Source: Bacillota bacterium
GTDB lineage: Bacteria > Bacillota > Clostridia > Oscillospirales > Acutalibacteraceae
DNA: 64,000 nt
Reading direction: 5' to 3'
Assembly: GCA_023390175.1 (NCBI GenBank)
Contig: JAEWDK010000024.1
Coordinates: 124,001-188,000 of the forward strand
Shown here: positions 7,908 through 15,565 of the stretch, one piece after another
Position numbering within the stretch: position 1 is the stretch's first letter
Layout: the number at the start of each line of letters is the position of its first letter
The notes under the pieces: generated by a model
Database searches by the model: none
What the model was told of the DNA's origin: nothing
Seen by the model: the letters and a program-made list of their open reading frames with translations, nothing else
Made by a program: the position numbers and the translations under genes

Positions 7908-8823
7908 CACGCTCGGCATTGATACCAGCAATTACACAACCTCCGCCGCTCTTTTTCAGGGGAGTACGGTTTATCAGCAAAAAATGCTGCTGCCGGTAAA
8001 GCGGGGGGAGCTGGGTCTGCGCCAAAGTGACGCCGTCTTCCATCATGTGCAGCAGCTTCCGCAGGTGCTTGAAAAATTGCTGAACAAAAATGCTTCCATC
8101 CGTGCGGTGGGAGCGTCAGCCCGTCCGCGGGACCTGGAAGGCTCCTATATGCCCTGTTTTACGGTTGGAACCGGCACCGCAAAGGCGATTTCGCTGTCGC
8201 TCGGCGTACCGATGCACACATTTTCCCATCAGGCGGGTCACATAGCCGCGGCACTCTATTCCACAGGCAATCTTGGCCTGATTCATAAAAAATTTATTGC
8301 GTTCCATGTTTCCGGCGGCACAACCGAAGCGGTTCTTGTTACGCCGGATAAACAAAACGTTTTTGGTGCAGAAATTATTGCACAGTCGCTTGACCTGAAA
8401 GGCGGACAGGCTGTTGACCGCGTTGGCGCGATGCTTGGAATTCCCTTTCCTTCGGGCCGTGAACTGGAGCAGCTTGCGCTGCAGACCGATGTCCGGTTTT
8501 CAATAAAGCCTTCGATGAAGGGAGCGGATTGCTCGCTTTCCGGTATTGAAAATCAGTGCAGAAAGTTATTGAATAAGGGAAGCCCGAAGGAAGAAATTGC
8601 CGCATATTGTTTGCAGTCCATTTTATCCGCACTTGACGCAATGGCCGCTGTGCTGTTAAAGCAATACGGTAATTTGCCGCTGCTGTTTGCGGGCGGTGTT
8701 ATGTCAAACAGCATTATCCGGACAGCACTCACCGAAAAATACGGCGCATATTTCGCCGCACCGGAATTTTCAGCGGACAATGCAGCGGGCATTGCGGTAT
8801 TAACTTCGATACAGGAAGCATAA
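7900..8823 (+). CDS. TsaD/Kae1-like protein (peptidase M22 paralogue)
   Basis: A 307-residue ASKHA-fold protein related to TsaD/Kae1. It opens with LGIDTSNYTTSAAL (phosphate-1-like loop), carries the metal-binding HQAGH motif (about residue 108), FHVSGGTTEAVLV, and a C-terminal FAGGVMSNS. It is shorter than ordinary TsaD (about 335-340) and differs around the insert. Clostridia often carry such a paralogue next to nusB in addition to a true tsaD, so I do not assign the tRNA t6A function. The ATG at 7900 overlaps the nusB stop by 8 nt. Its substrate is unknown. Confidence 0.8.
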   Translation: MSDTLGIDTSNYTTSAALFQGSTVYQQKMLLPVKRGELGLRQSDAVFHHVQQLPQVLEKLLNKNASIRAVGASARPRDLEGSYMPCFTVGTGTAKAISLSLGVPMHTFSHQAGHIAAALYSTGNLGLIHKKFIAFHVSGGTTEAVLVTPDKQNVFGAEIIAQSLDLKGGQAVDRVGAMLGIPFPSGRELEQLALQTDVRFSIKPSMKGADCSLSGIENQCRKLLNKGSPKEEIAAYCLQSILSALDAMAAVLLKQYGNLPLLFAGGVMSNSIIRTALTEKYGAYFAAPEFSADNAAGIAVLTSIQEA

Positions 8824-8911
8824 TGCATGAGACTGATTCGATGTATGATAGGAAACAAAGTTGTGAAGCCGTAAAAGTTTATAAATTTTTGCATTACAGA
8901 GGAAATGAAAC

Positions 8912-10132
8912 ATGATTCATGAGCCGGTAATTTTGAGTGTTACACAACTGAATACGTATCTTAAATCACAGTTTGACGGCGATGAAAATCTGTCGAACCT
9001 ATTCCTGACCGGTGAAATTTCCAATTTTACGAACCATTATAAATCCGGGCATTTCTATTTGTCACTCAAGGACGAAAAATGTGTGGTTCGCGCAGTGATG
9101 TTTGCACAGAACGCACGGCGGGTTCGCTTTTTGCCCCAGGACGGCATGAAGGTGATTGTGCGCGGCAGGGTCAGCGTTTACGAAGCTACGGGCCAGTACC
9201 AGCTTTATATTGAAGATATGCAGCCGGATGGTCTTGGCGCGCTGAATTTAGCGTTCGAGCAGCTTAAAGTAAAGCTGGAAGCCGAAGGTTTGTTTGCAGC
9301 CGAACGCAAAAAGCCGCTTCCGAAATTCCCGGAGAAGGTCGGTGTGATTACTTCCCCAACCGGTGCGGCCGTACACGACATTACAACGATTTTGGCGCGC
9401 AGGTATCCGCTGGCGCAGGTGGTTTTCTGCCCCGTGCTGGTGCAGGGCGAGGGTGCAGCTCCTCAGATTGTGGATGCTTTGGAACGGTTCAACCGGCTGA
9501 ATTGTGCCGATGTGATTATTCTTGGCCGCGGCGGTGGTTCACTCGAAGACCTGTGGCCGTTTAATGAGGAAATTGTTGCCTGCGCGGTTGCCGCTTCGCA
9601 GATTCCGGTTGTTTCCGCAGTCGGGCATGAAACGGATTTCACCATCTGTGATTTTGCTGCCGATCTTCGCGCGCCCACGCCGTCCGCAGCCGCTGAATTG
9701 GCGGTGCCGGACAGTGCGGATTTACTTTATACCATTCAGTATGATGCCGCGCTTTTAAAGCAAAATATGAATACGAGGCTGGGCAGTTTGCAGCAGCGCC
9801 TGAATGCAATTACGGCAAGCTATTCTTTTCGCAGGCCGCAGGATTTGATAGAGCTGCACCGCATCCGTACCGACCAGCTTTCGGAAAGGCTTTCAGCCTG
9901 CGTTTCTCATCAGCTGACTGCCGCAAAAGCCGGGCTTGCTTCGGCAGGCGGCAGGCTGAACGCGCTCAGCCCGCTTGCAACGCTTTCAAGAGGATATTCC
10001 ATCACCTATGACGCGAAACATCATCCGGTTTTAAGAGTCGGTCAGGTGCAGGCAGGGGAACAAATTACCGTCCGTTTACAGGATGGGTCGCTTGGCTGTT
10101 TGGTTGACAGCAAGGAGGAAACACATGAATAA
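8912..10132 (+). CDS. xseA: Exodeoxyribonuclease VII large subunit
   Basis: A 406-residue protein with an N-terminal OB fold (about 5-100: VTQLNTYLK...LFLTGEISNF), then the catalytic domain (about 125-320) with GVITSPTGAAVHDI, IILGRGGGSLEDLWPFN and SAVGHETDFTICDFAAD, and a helical C-terminus. With XseB it degrades single-stranded DNA to short oligonucleotides. The ATG has AGAGGAAA upstream. The stop overlaps the xseB start by 8 nt, so the subunits are translationally coupled. Confidence 0.96.
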   Translation: MIHEPVILSVTQLNTYLKSQFDGDENLSNLFLTGEISNFTNHYKSGHFYLSLKDEKCVVRAVMFAQNARRVRFLPQDGMKVIVRGRVSVYEATGQYQLYIEDMQPDGLGALNLAFEQLKVKLEAEGLFAAERKKPLPKFPEKVGVITSPTGAAVHDITTILARRYPLAQVVFCPVLVQGEGAAPQIVDALERFNRLNCADVIILGRGGGSLEDLWPFNEEIVACAVAASQIPVVSAVGHETDFTICDFAADLRAPTPSAAAELAVPDSADLLYTIQYDAALLKQNMNTRLGSLQQRLNAITASYSFRRPQDLIELHRIRTDQLSERLSACVSHQLTAAKAGLASAGGRLNALSPLATLSRGYSITYDAKHHPVLRVGQVQAGEQITVRLQDGSLGCLVDSKEETHE

Positions 10133-10340
10133 GAACATGACCTTTGAATCAGCTATGAAAAGATTGGAAGAAATCGTTGCTAAGCTGGAAGACGGCAGCG
10201 AGTCGCTTGAAAGCGCTTTAAAGCTGTTCGAAGAAGGCTCCGCGCTTGCATCCGTCTGTTACGGCAAGCTGCAAAACGCGGAACAGAAAATAAAGCAGAT
10301 TACGGAGTTTGAGAAACCCGGCGGTGATGAGAATGACTAA
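10125..10340 (+). CDS. xseB: Exodeoxyribonuclease VII small subunit
   Basis: A 71-residue, highly charged helical protein with the XseB pattern: MTFESAMKRLEEIVAKLEDG, then ESALKLFEEGSAL, then AEQKIKQI. The start at 10125 overlaps xseA and has AAGGAGGAA upstream; a longer frame from 10083 is not supported. Several XseB helices bind one XseA to form the nuclease. The stop overlaps the ispA start. Confidence 0.95.
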   Translation: MNKNMTFESAMKRLEEIVAKLEDGSESLESALKLFEEGSALASVCYGKLQNAEQKIKQITEFEKPGGDEND

Positions 10341-11220
10341 CCTGCGGCAAAAAGAATATTTGGCAATGATCGAAGACAGGTTAAAGAAGTATTTGCCGGG
10401 AGAGGATTTAAATCAAGCCGACTTGTTCAACGCCATGCGCTACAGTTTACTTGCCGGCGGCAAAAGAATCCGCCCGATTTTAGTGCTTGAATTTTGCAGA
10501 GCCTGCGGTGGGGATGAAAAATCCGCATTGCCGTTTGCCTGTGCGGTTGAGATGATTCACACCTATTCGCTGATTCACGATGATCTTCCCTGTATGGATA
10601 ATGACGACATGCGCCGCGGCCGGCCGTCCAACCACAAAGTATTCGGCGAGGACATGGCACTGCTTGCGGGTGACGCACTTCTGACAATGGCGTTCGAAAC
10701 CATGCTTTCAAAGGAAGCGGTGGAAGCTGTCGGCGCGCAGCGCGCGGCTCAGGCAGCCGGGGTTCTTGCCGACGCAGCCGGGGCGCACGGCATGGTTGGC
10801 GGCCAGGTGATTGACCTGATGAGCGAGGGAAGAACGATTTCACTTGAAACCCTGAAAATGATGGACGAGTGCAAAACCGGCGCGCTGATTGTCGCAGCGG
10901 CAAAAATGGGCTGCGTATTGGGCGGTGCGGATGAAAAACAACTGAGCGCCGCAGAAAGCTACGCGAAAGCAATTGGCCTTGCATTTCAGATTTTGGATGA
11001 TATTCTGGATGTTACGGGTGACACCCAAACGCTCGGTAAACCGGTCGGCAGCGATACGGAAAATGATAAATGCACTTATGTTACGCTGATGGGGTTGGAT
11101 GGCGCCAAAAAAGCCGCCGGCGAACTGACCGAAATCGCGGTTAACGCACTGGACTGCTTTAAACATGACGGTGAATTTCTAATCCAGCTGGCACAGGAGC
11201 TTGCATTCCGCAAAAAATAA
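10333..11220 (+). CDS. ispA: Polyprenyl (geranylgeranyl/farnesyl) diphosphate synthase
   Basis: About 295 residues. It condenses isopentenyl diphosphate with allylic diphosphates. The first Asp-rich motif is DDLPCMDNDD (bacterial FPP-synthase type with an insertion between the Asp residues) and the second is DDILD. LLAGGKRIRPIL and HTYSLIHDD are also present. The start is uncertain: the ATG at 10333 uses GGTGAT as a binding site and overlaps the xseB stop; an ATG at 10327 is also possible. In many Firmicutes dxs follows ispA; here the next gene is rplU, so dxs must be elsewhere. Confidence 0.93.
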   Translation: MTNLRQKEYLAMIEDRLKKYLPGEDLNQADLFNAMRYSLLAGGKRIRPILVLEFCRACGGDEKSALPFACAVEMIHTYSLIHDDLPCMDNDDMRRGRPSNHKVFGEDMALLAGDALLTMAFETMLSKEAVEAVGAQRAAQAAGVLADAAGAHGMVGGQVIDLMSEGRTISLETLKMMDECKTGALIVAAAKMGCVLGGADEKQLSAAESYAKAIGLAFQILDDILDVTGDTQTLGKPVGSDTENDKCTYVTLMGLDGAKKAAGELTEIAVNALDCFKHDGEFLIQLAQELAFRKK

Positions 11221-11260
11221 CGGGATTCGGCGATAATCCTAAGTATTTTCATCAGACTGA

Positions 11261-11289
11261 TTGACAAAATTGACCGAATATGATAATAT
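11261..11289 (+). promoter_or_regulatory. Promoter of the rplU-prp-rpmA operon
   Basis: A perfect -35 TTGACA (11261-11266) is followed by TGATAATAT. The -10 can be read as GATAAT (15-bp spacer) or TAATAT (17-bp spacer). Transcription would start about 11295 and give a 78-nt leader. Confidence 0.75.
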
Positions 11290-11294
11290 TGTTA

Positions 11295-11372
11295 AGCCGC
11301 ATATTACGGGCATACAAGTGGGAAACCCACCCGATAGTAGCGAGATTATAAAGAAGGCAGGACCTTTTATTC
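11295..11372 (+). ncRNA. Candidate ribosomal L21 leader
   Basis: The 5' leader of rplU contains a GTGGG-AAA-CCCAC hairpin (about 11318-11330) flanked by GGG and CCC that can extend the helix around an internal CATACAA bulge, closed by CGC/GCG. The position and shape resemble the Firmicutes L21 leader family thought to give autoregulation by L21. Assignment is by resemblance only; a covariance-model search was not possible. Confidence 0.55.
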
Positions 11373-11681
11373 ATGTTTGCAGTAATTGAAACAGGCGGCA
11401 AGCAGTACAAGGTACAAAATGACGATGTCATTTATATCGAAAAGCTTGCAGCAGAAGCAGAATCCGCAGTCGATTTCAAAGTAGTTGCAATTGGCGGAGA
11501 CGACGGACTTAAGATTGGCAGCCCCTATGTTGAAGGCGCTACCGTAACCGGTAAAGTCATTAAGAATGGTAAGGGCAAAAAAATCACAGTCTTTACTTAC
11601 AAGTCAAAAAAGACAGAAAAACGCAAAATGGGCCACAGGCAGCCATACACGAAGGTGCAGATCACCGCAATTAACGCATAA
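11373..11681 (+). CDS. rplU: 50S ribosomal protein L21
   Basis: A 102-residue protein with the canonical start FAVIETGGKQYKVQ and the C-terminal KKTEKRKMGHRQPYTKVQI. It binds 23S rRNA in the large subunit. The initiation site (AAGGCAGGACC) is about 12 nt upstream of the ATG. It is first in an rplU-prp-rpmA operon, the standard Firmicutes arrangement. The leader at 11295-11372 may provide feedback control. Confidence 0.98.
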   Translation: MFAVIETGGKQYKVQNDDVIYIEKLAAEAESAVDFKVVAIGGDDGLKIGSPYVEGATVTGKVIKNGKGKKITVFTYKSKKTEKRKMGHRQPYTKVQITAINA

Positions 11682-11689
11682 TTAAAGCA

Positions 11690-12004
11690 ATGATTTGTGC
11701 AGAGTTTTATACTCAGCCGGACGGTGAACTGGTTGGATTTCGCATTAGCGGCCACAATGGAACAGCAGGCGAAGATATTATTTGTGCGGCGGTATCGTCC
11801 GCAGCATATCTGACTGCAAATACCATTACCGACGTAATCAAGGCAGATGCCAAGGTTCACGCGGAAGACGGGTACATGCTTGTGCGGGTTTCATCAAAGG
11901 AAGCCAAAGACTGCCGCAGCGTTTTTGCGGGTTTCAAGCTTCATATGTTAGGGCTTGAAGAACAGTATCCTCAAAATATTAACGTAAGCTATACGGAGGT
12001 GTAA
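11690..12004 (+). CDS. prp: Ribosomal-processing cysteine protease Prp
   Basis: A 104-residue Prp/YsxB protein. The catalytic pair is seen as His in SGHNG (about residue 22) and Cys in EDIICAAVSS (about residue 34). Prp removes the N-terminal extension of L27 in Firmicutes, and the L27 encoded 3 nt downstream carries the matching extension, so enzyme and substrate are adjacent. The ATG follows rplU by 8 nt with only a weak binding site, which suggests translation coupled to rplU. Confidence 0.94.
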   Translation: MICAEFYTQPDGELVGFRISGHNGTAGEDIICAAVSSAAYLTANTITDVIKADAKVHAEDGYMLVRVSSKEAKDCRSVFAGFKLHMLGLEEQYPQNINVSYTEV

Positions 12005-12007
12005 GTA

Positions 12008-12292
12008 ATGCTAAAAATAAATATTCAGTTATTCGCTCATAAAAAGGGAATGGGTTCCACCAAGAACGGCCGTGACTCTGAGTCAAAGCGCCTTGGTGTG
12101 AAGCGCGCCGACGGTCAGTTCGTTTTGGCCGGCAACATCCTTGTAAAACAGCGTGGCACTCATATCCATCCGGGTGAGAATGTCGGCATCGGTTCTGACG
12201 ATTCTCTGTTTGCCTTAGTTGACGGCAATGTCAAGTTTGAACGCCTTGGCCGCGACCGCAAGCAGGTCAGCGTTTACGCAACAGAGCAGTAA
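12008..12292 (+). CDS. rpmA: 50S ribosomal protein L27 with cleavable N-terminal extension
   Basis: A 94-residue protein. It begins MLKINIQLF followed by AHKKGMGSTKNGRDS, so it carries the Firmicutes extension cut by Prp between Phe and Ala. The exposed Ala-His-Lys end reaches the peptidyl-transferase centre. The rest is canonical L27 (KRLGVKRADGQFVLAGNIL). It starts 3 nt after prp and has GGAGGTGTAAGT upstream. A strong terminator follows. Confidence 0.98.
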   Translation: MLKINIQLFAHKKGMGSTKNGRDSESKRLGVKRADGQFVLAGNILVKQRGTHIHPGENVGIGSDDSLFALVDGNVKFERLGRDRKQVSVYATEQ

Positions 12293-12309
12293 GCCTTTTT
12301 AGGTGAATT

Positions 12310-12342
12310 AAAATCCCGGGCTTGTTTTGCCCGGGATTTTTT
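12310..12342 (+). terminator. Terminator of the rplU operon
   Basis: An 11-bp stem (AAATCCCGGGC / GCCCGGGATTT) with a 7-nt loop is followed by a T-rich tail. Confidence 0.92.
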
Positions 12343-12476
12343 GACTTTCGGGATACTTTTTACGGTAATATAAAAGCACGGCATCTCGTTTTACTCAGAG
12401 CTAGGGAATGAAGTACAAAGCAAAAAACACATCCAAGTTTCGTTTTTACGTTTTGTGTGAAGTTTTAAGAAAAATA

Positions 12477-12485
12477 TGGTATAAT
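12477..12485 (+). promoter_or_regulatory. Extended -10 promoter element for obgE
   Basis: TGG directly followed by TATAAT (12480-12485) forms an extended -10. No good -35 is present at the right distance. It lies about 46 nt upstream of the obgE start. Confidence 0.5.
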
Positions 12486-12530
12486 AATATTGAAAAATAT
12501 TATTTCACAGAAATGGCGGTAAATCATCGA

Positions 12531-13802
12531 ATGTTTATAGACAGCGCAAAAATTAATATAAAAGCAGGGGACGGCGGCGCAGGCGCGGTTGCTTTTCACC
12601 GTGAAAAATTTGTAGCTTCCGGCGGGCCGGACGGCGGTGACGGCGGACGCGGCGGAAATATTGTTTTTCAGGTGGATGACAACGTTTCTACTTTAGCAGA
12701 TTTCCGCTATAAACGTAAATATGTTGCTCAAAATGGGGGAGATGGCAGGGGAAAGCGCTGCTCCGGTAAAAAAGCGGATGATCTGATAATCAGAGTGCCG
12801 CGCGGTACTCTGGCTAAAGACGCAGCGACCGGCAGGCTGATTGCGGATTTATCCACCGATGAGCCCCAAATCATTGCAAAAGGCGGCCGCGGCGGCTGGG
12901 GGAACAGCCATTTTGCCACGCCGACCCGCCAAACCCCTCGCTTTGCAAAAGCGGGTACTCCGGGGGAAGCAATGGAGCTTCAGCTCGAGTTGAAGCTTTT
13001 GGCCGATGTTGGCCTTGTGGGTTACCCGAATGTAGGCAAATCAACGCTCGTCTCTGTAATCAGCGAGGCAAAACCGACGATTGCCAATTATCATTTTACC
13101 ACCATTACGCCTGTTCTTGGTGTTGTGCGCATGGGCGAGGGAAAGTCTTTTGTTATTGCGGACATCCCCGGCCTGATTGAAGGCGCTGGGGAAGGAGTCG
13201 GCCTTGGCCACCAGTTTTTGCGCCATGTGGAGCGCTGCAGGATGCTGGTTCATATTGTCGATGTTTCCGGCAGCGAGGGGCGCGACCCAAAACAGGATTT
13301 TCAGGTTATTAACGAGGAATTGAAAAAGTTCAATCCCGATTTGGCCGGAAGACCGATGCTTGTGGCCGGCAACAAATGCGACCTTGCCACGGAAGCGCAG
13401 ATTGCGGATTTTAAAGCTTTTGTGGAACAGCAGGGTTATACCTTCTTTCCGATTATGGCGGCAATCCGTTATCAGGTTGACCCGCTGTTAAACCGGATTA
13501 TGGAGATGCTCAGCAAGCTTCCTCCGGTCAAGCAGTACGAGCCCGAGCCTCAGCCGATCATCCCGGCGGATGAAATTGACCGCAGGGAGGTTAAGGTCAC
13601 CAATAATGACGGTGTGTTTACTGTGGAAGGCGAATGGCTGCCGCAGGTGATTAATTCGGTCAATTTTGACGACTATGAGTCCTTGCAGTACTTCCAGCGT
13701 GTACTTATTAATACCGGTGTTATTGACGCTTTGCGTGAAGCCGGGATTCAGGAGGGCGACACCGTCAGCATTTATGACGTTGAGTTTGACTTTATGGAAT
13801 AA
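12531..13802 (+). CDS. obgE: Obg GTPase (CgtA/ObgE)
   Basis: A 423-residue GTPase acting in 50S assembly and stress control. The glycine-rich OBG domain is at 1-158 (KAGDGGAGAVAFHREKF). The G domain (about 159-335) has GYPNVGKST (G1), DIPGLIEGA (G3) and NKCD (G4). The C-terminal OCT domain (about 345-420) is present, as usual in Firmicutes. I chose the ATG at 12531 because it gives the family's MFIDSAKI start; an upstream ATG at 12513 is possible and neither has a strong binding site. The -10 at 12480 would give a short leader. Confidence 0.95.
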   Translation: MFIDSAKINIKAGDGGAGAVAFHREKFVASGGPDGGDGGRGGNIVFQVDDNVSTLADFRYKRKYVAQNGGDGRGKRCSGKKADDLIIRVPRGTLAKDAATGRLIADLSTDEPQIIAKGGRGGWGNSHFATPTRQTPRFAKAGTPGEAMELQLELKLLADVGLVGYPNVGKSTLVSVISEAKPTIANYHFTTITPVLGVVRMGEGKSFVIADIPGLIEGAGEGVGLGHQFLRHVERCRMLVHIVDVSGSEGRDPKQDFQVINEELKKFNPDLAGRPMLVAGNKCDLATEAQIADFKAFVEQQGYTFFPIMAAIRYQVDPLLNRIMEMLSKLPPVKQYEPEPQPIIPADEIDRREVKVTNNDGVFTVEGEWLPQVINSVNFDDYESLQYFQRVLINTGVIDALREAGIQEGDTVSIYDVEFDFME

Positions 13803-13864
13803 GAAATTCACGCCCGCTGTACGGAGAGTCTGCGGCGGGCGCGGAATAGAACAGGAGTGCTTTT

Positions 13865-14257
13865 TTGGAACGCTTATACAATGCGGACTGTGATCCGAAA
13901 CTGTTAAGCCCGCTGACCCTCGCCTTTGTCGGAGACGGCGTTTTCGAGCTTTTTGTTCGCGAACGGCTGGTGTGCGCCGGGAATTGCCCGGTGAATGCCC
14001 TGCACAAAAAATCTGTTGCTCAGGTTTGCTGCAGCGCGCAGGCACAGGCTTCACAAAAACTTCTTCCGGTTTTAACGGAACAGGAGTTGGAAGTGCTGAA
14101 ACGCGGCAGAAACGCACACACAAACCATGTGCCTAAAAATTCAAGTACAGCCGATTATCATGCTGCCACCGCATTTGAGGCTCTGTTTGGATATCTTTAC
14201 TTAGAAGGTAAAATTGACCGGCTGCGGGAGCTTTTCAATATCATGTGTGATGAATAA
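13865..14257 (+). CDS. mrnC: Mini-ribonuclease III
   Basis: A 130-residue protein made only of the RNase III catalytic domain. It has LAFVGDGVFELFVRE near residue 20, RGRNAHTNHVPKNSS (about 80) and ATAFEALFGYLYLEG (about 105), with the acidic residues needed for Mg2+ binding, and no double-stranded RNA-binding domain. In B. subtilis Mini-III matures 23S rRNA, which fits its position among ribosome genes. The TTG start at 13865 is supported by CAGGAG about 8 nt upstream. Confidence 0.92.
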   Translation: MERLYNADCDPKLLSPLTLAFVGDGVFELFVRERLVCAGNCPVNALHKKSVAQVCCSAQAQASQKLLPVLTEQELEVLKRGRNAHTNHVPKNSSTADYHAATAFEALFGYLYLEGKIDRLRELFNIMCDE

Positions 14258-14278
14258 ATATAAATTGGGGGTGCTTTT

Positions 14279-15202
14279 GTGGTTCCCAGTACTCACAAGG
14301 AAAGAATGCAGGAAATTCTTAAGGACATTTTATTTTTTGCTGCAGGAAGTTTGATTTACGCTGTTTCAATTAATGAATTTACCGCTCCGAATCACATTGC
14401 TCCGGGCGGAGTTACCGGTATCAGCACAATGGTGAATTATATTGCAGGGTGGCCTATCGGTATGCTGAGCCTTTTGCTCAACATTCCTATTTTTATTTGG
14501 GCTATTATTGAAATCGGATACCGGCTTGTCGGAAAAACCATTATAGCGACGGTGCTTTTATCCGTTACCATTGATTTGGTCGGTAAGGTAATACCGGCCT
14601 ATACCGGCGATCAGATGCTTGCTGCTCTTTTCGGCGGAATTTTGGAAGGAATCGGATTATCACTGGTATTTATGCGGGGAGGCACAACCGGTGGCTCGGA
14701 TTTAGTCGCAAGGCTGCTGGGAAGGCGGCTGCGTAATTTATCCATGGGGAAGCTTATGCTCGGGGTTGACCTTACCGTTGTACTTGTGTCGGCATTTGTG
14801 TACAAGAGCATTGAAAGCGCACTTTATGCAATCATTGCGATTTTTGTTTCAACCAGGCTGATCGATGCAATCCTTTACGGTACGGATATTGGCACCGGAA
14901 AGCTGCTGTTTATTATGTCTGCGAAAAACGATGAAATCTCGCAGGATATCTTAACCGATATGGATCGCGGCGTTACAGTTCTGAAATCCCGCGGAGCTTA
15001 CAGTGGGCGCGAGGGTGAAGTTCTGCTTTGCGCGGTTCGCCGTTATGAAGTGGTTAAGGTGAAAGATATTGTTCGGCAACATGATAAAGACGCCTTTATG
15101 ATTGTCGGTGATGCCGGTGAAATTTCCGGCGAGGGCTTTCGGGAAGTAAAGTCTGACGATAAAACATTGAAGGAATTAATTGCACACGCAAAAAAGAAAT
15201 GA
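14279..15202 (+). CDS. YitT family membrane protein (DUF161/DUF2179)
   Basis: A 307-residue protein with five or six membrane segments (about 14-215), two copies of the DUF161-type repeat, and a soluble C-terminal DUF2179 domain (about 220-285; DRGVTVLKSRGAYSGREGEVLLC). NHIAPGGVTGIS and RGGTTGGSDLVARLLG are the family's hallmarks. The substrate is unknown for most members. The GTG start at 14279 has a GGGGGTG site upstream. It follows mrnC after 21 nt and ends at a bidirectional terminator. Confidence 0.88.
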   Translation: MVPSTHKERMQEILKDILFFAAGSLIYAVSINEFTAPNHIAPGGVTGISTMVNYIAGWPIGMLSLLLNIPIFIWAIIEIGYRLVGKTIIATVLLSVTIDLVGKVIPAYTGDQMLAALFGGILEGIGLSLVFMRGGTTGGSDLVARLLGRRLRNLSMGKLMLGVDLTVVLVSAFVYKSIESALYAIIAIFVSTRLIDAILYGTDIGTGKLLFIMSAKNDEISQDILTDMDRGVTVLKSRGAYSGREGEVLLCAVRRYEVVKVKDIVRQHDKDAFMIVGDAGEISGEGFREVKSDDKTLKELIAHAKKK

Positions 15203-15203
15203 T

Positions 15204-15244
15204 AAAACGGGCGGTGTTGTATATCATACAAGACCGCCCGTTTT
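15204..15244. terminator. Bidirectional terminator between YitT and the Asn-rich gene
   Basis: AAAACGGGCGGT and ACCGCCCGTTTT form the stem, extended by TGTTGTAT/ATACAAG. T runs lie on both strands, so it can serve the YitT gene (+) and the small Asn-rich gene (-). Confidence 0.88.
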
Positions 15245-15279
15245 GCAGCGACTAATCCGTTCAGTTATTAAATTGTCTT

Positions 15280-15492
15280 TCAATTATTGGAGTTTTTGTT
15301 TTGTGTTGCCTGAGTTGCTTGAGTTGTTCCGTTTGTAGAATTGGTGTGATTATTTGAGCGTGTTGTGCTGTTTGTTGAACGGTTTGTCCCGTTGGTAGAG
15401 TTGGTGCTGTTGTCTGAGCGGGTCTTGCTGTTATTCGAATTGCTTCCGCCGTAATTCTGCTGCTTGTTTGAACCTGAAGATTGTTTATCCAT
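15280..15492 (-). CDS. Asn/Ser/Thr-rich 70-residue protein of unknown function
   Basis: A 70-residue hydrophilic protein made almost only of Asn, Ser, Thr, Gln and Gly. It has an imperfect repeat, NSTNGT...NSTTRSNNHTNSTNGT, then TQATQATQ. There is no membrane segment or known domain. The ATG has a strong AAAGGGGTGA site 4 nt upstream, and the gene ends before a T-flanked terminator, both supporting real expression. Composition recalls gamma-type small acid-soluble spore proteins (Gln/Asn-rich storage proteins), but it lacks their repeat motif. A second overlapping frame (15261-15512) has a poorer start and I do not call it. Confidence 0.6.
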   Translation of the reverse strand: MDKQSSGSNKQQNYGGSNSNNSKTRSDNSTNSTNGTNRSTNSTTRSNNHTNSTNGTTQATQATQNKNSNN

Positions 15493-15565
15493 AAATTCAC
15501 CCCTTTCGCCACCTATTATTAACTTTTGCAAGGAAAATATACCAATATTTTTGGAGCTGATTGAT

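Noticed and set aside
10427..10984. A 185-residue antisense frame within ispA
   Set aside because: Arg/Pro/His-rich composition typical of the reverse strand of a coding gene, with no ribosome-binding site.
15261..15512. Alternative 83-residue frame overlapping the Asn-rich gene
   Set aside because: It starts with GTG inside the ribosome-binding region of the better frame. The similar low-complexity look arises from the repetitive DNA.
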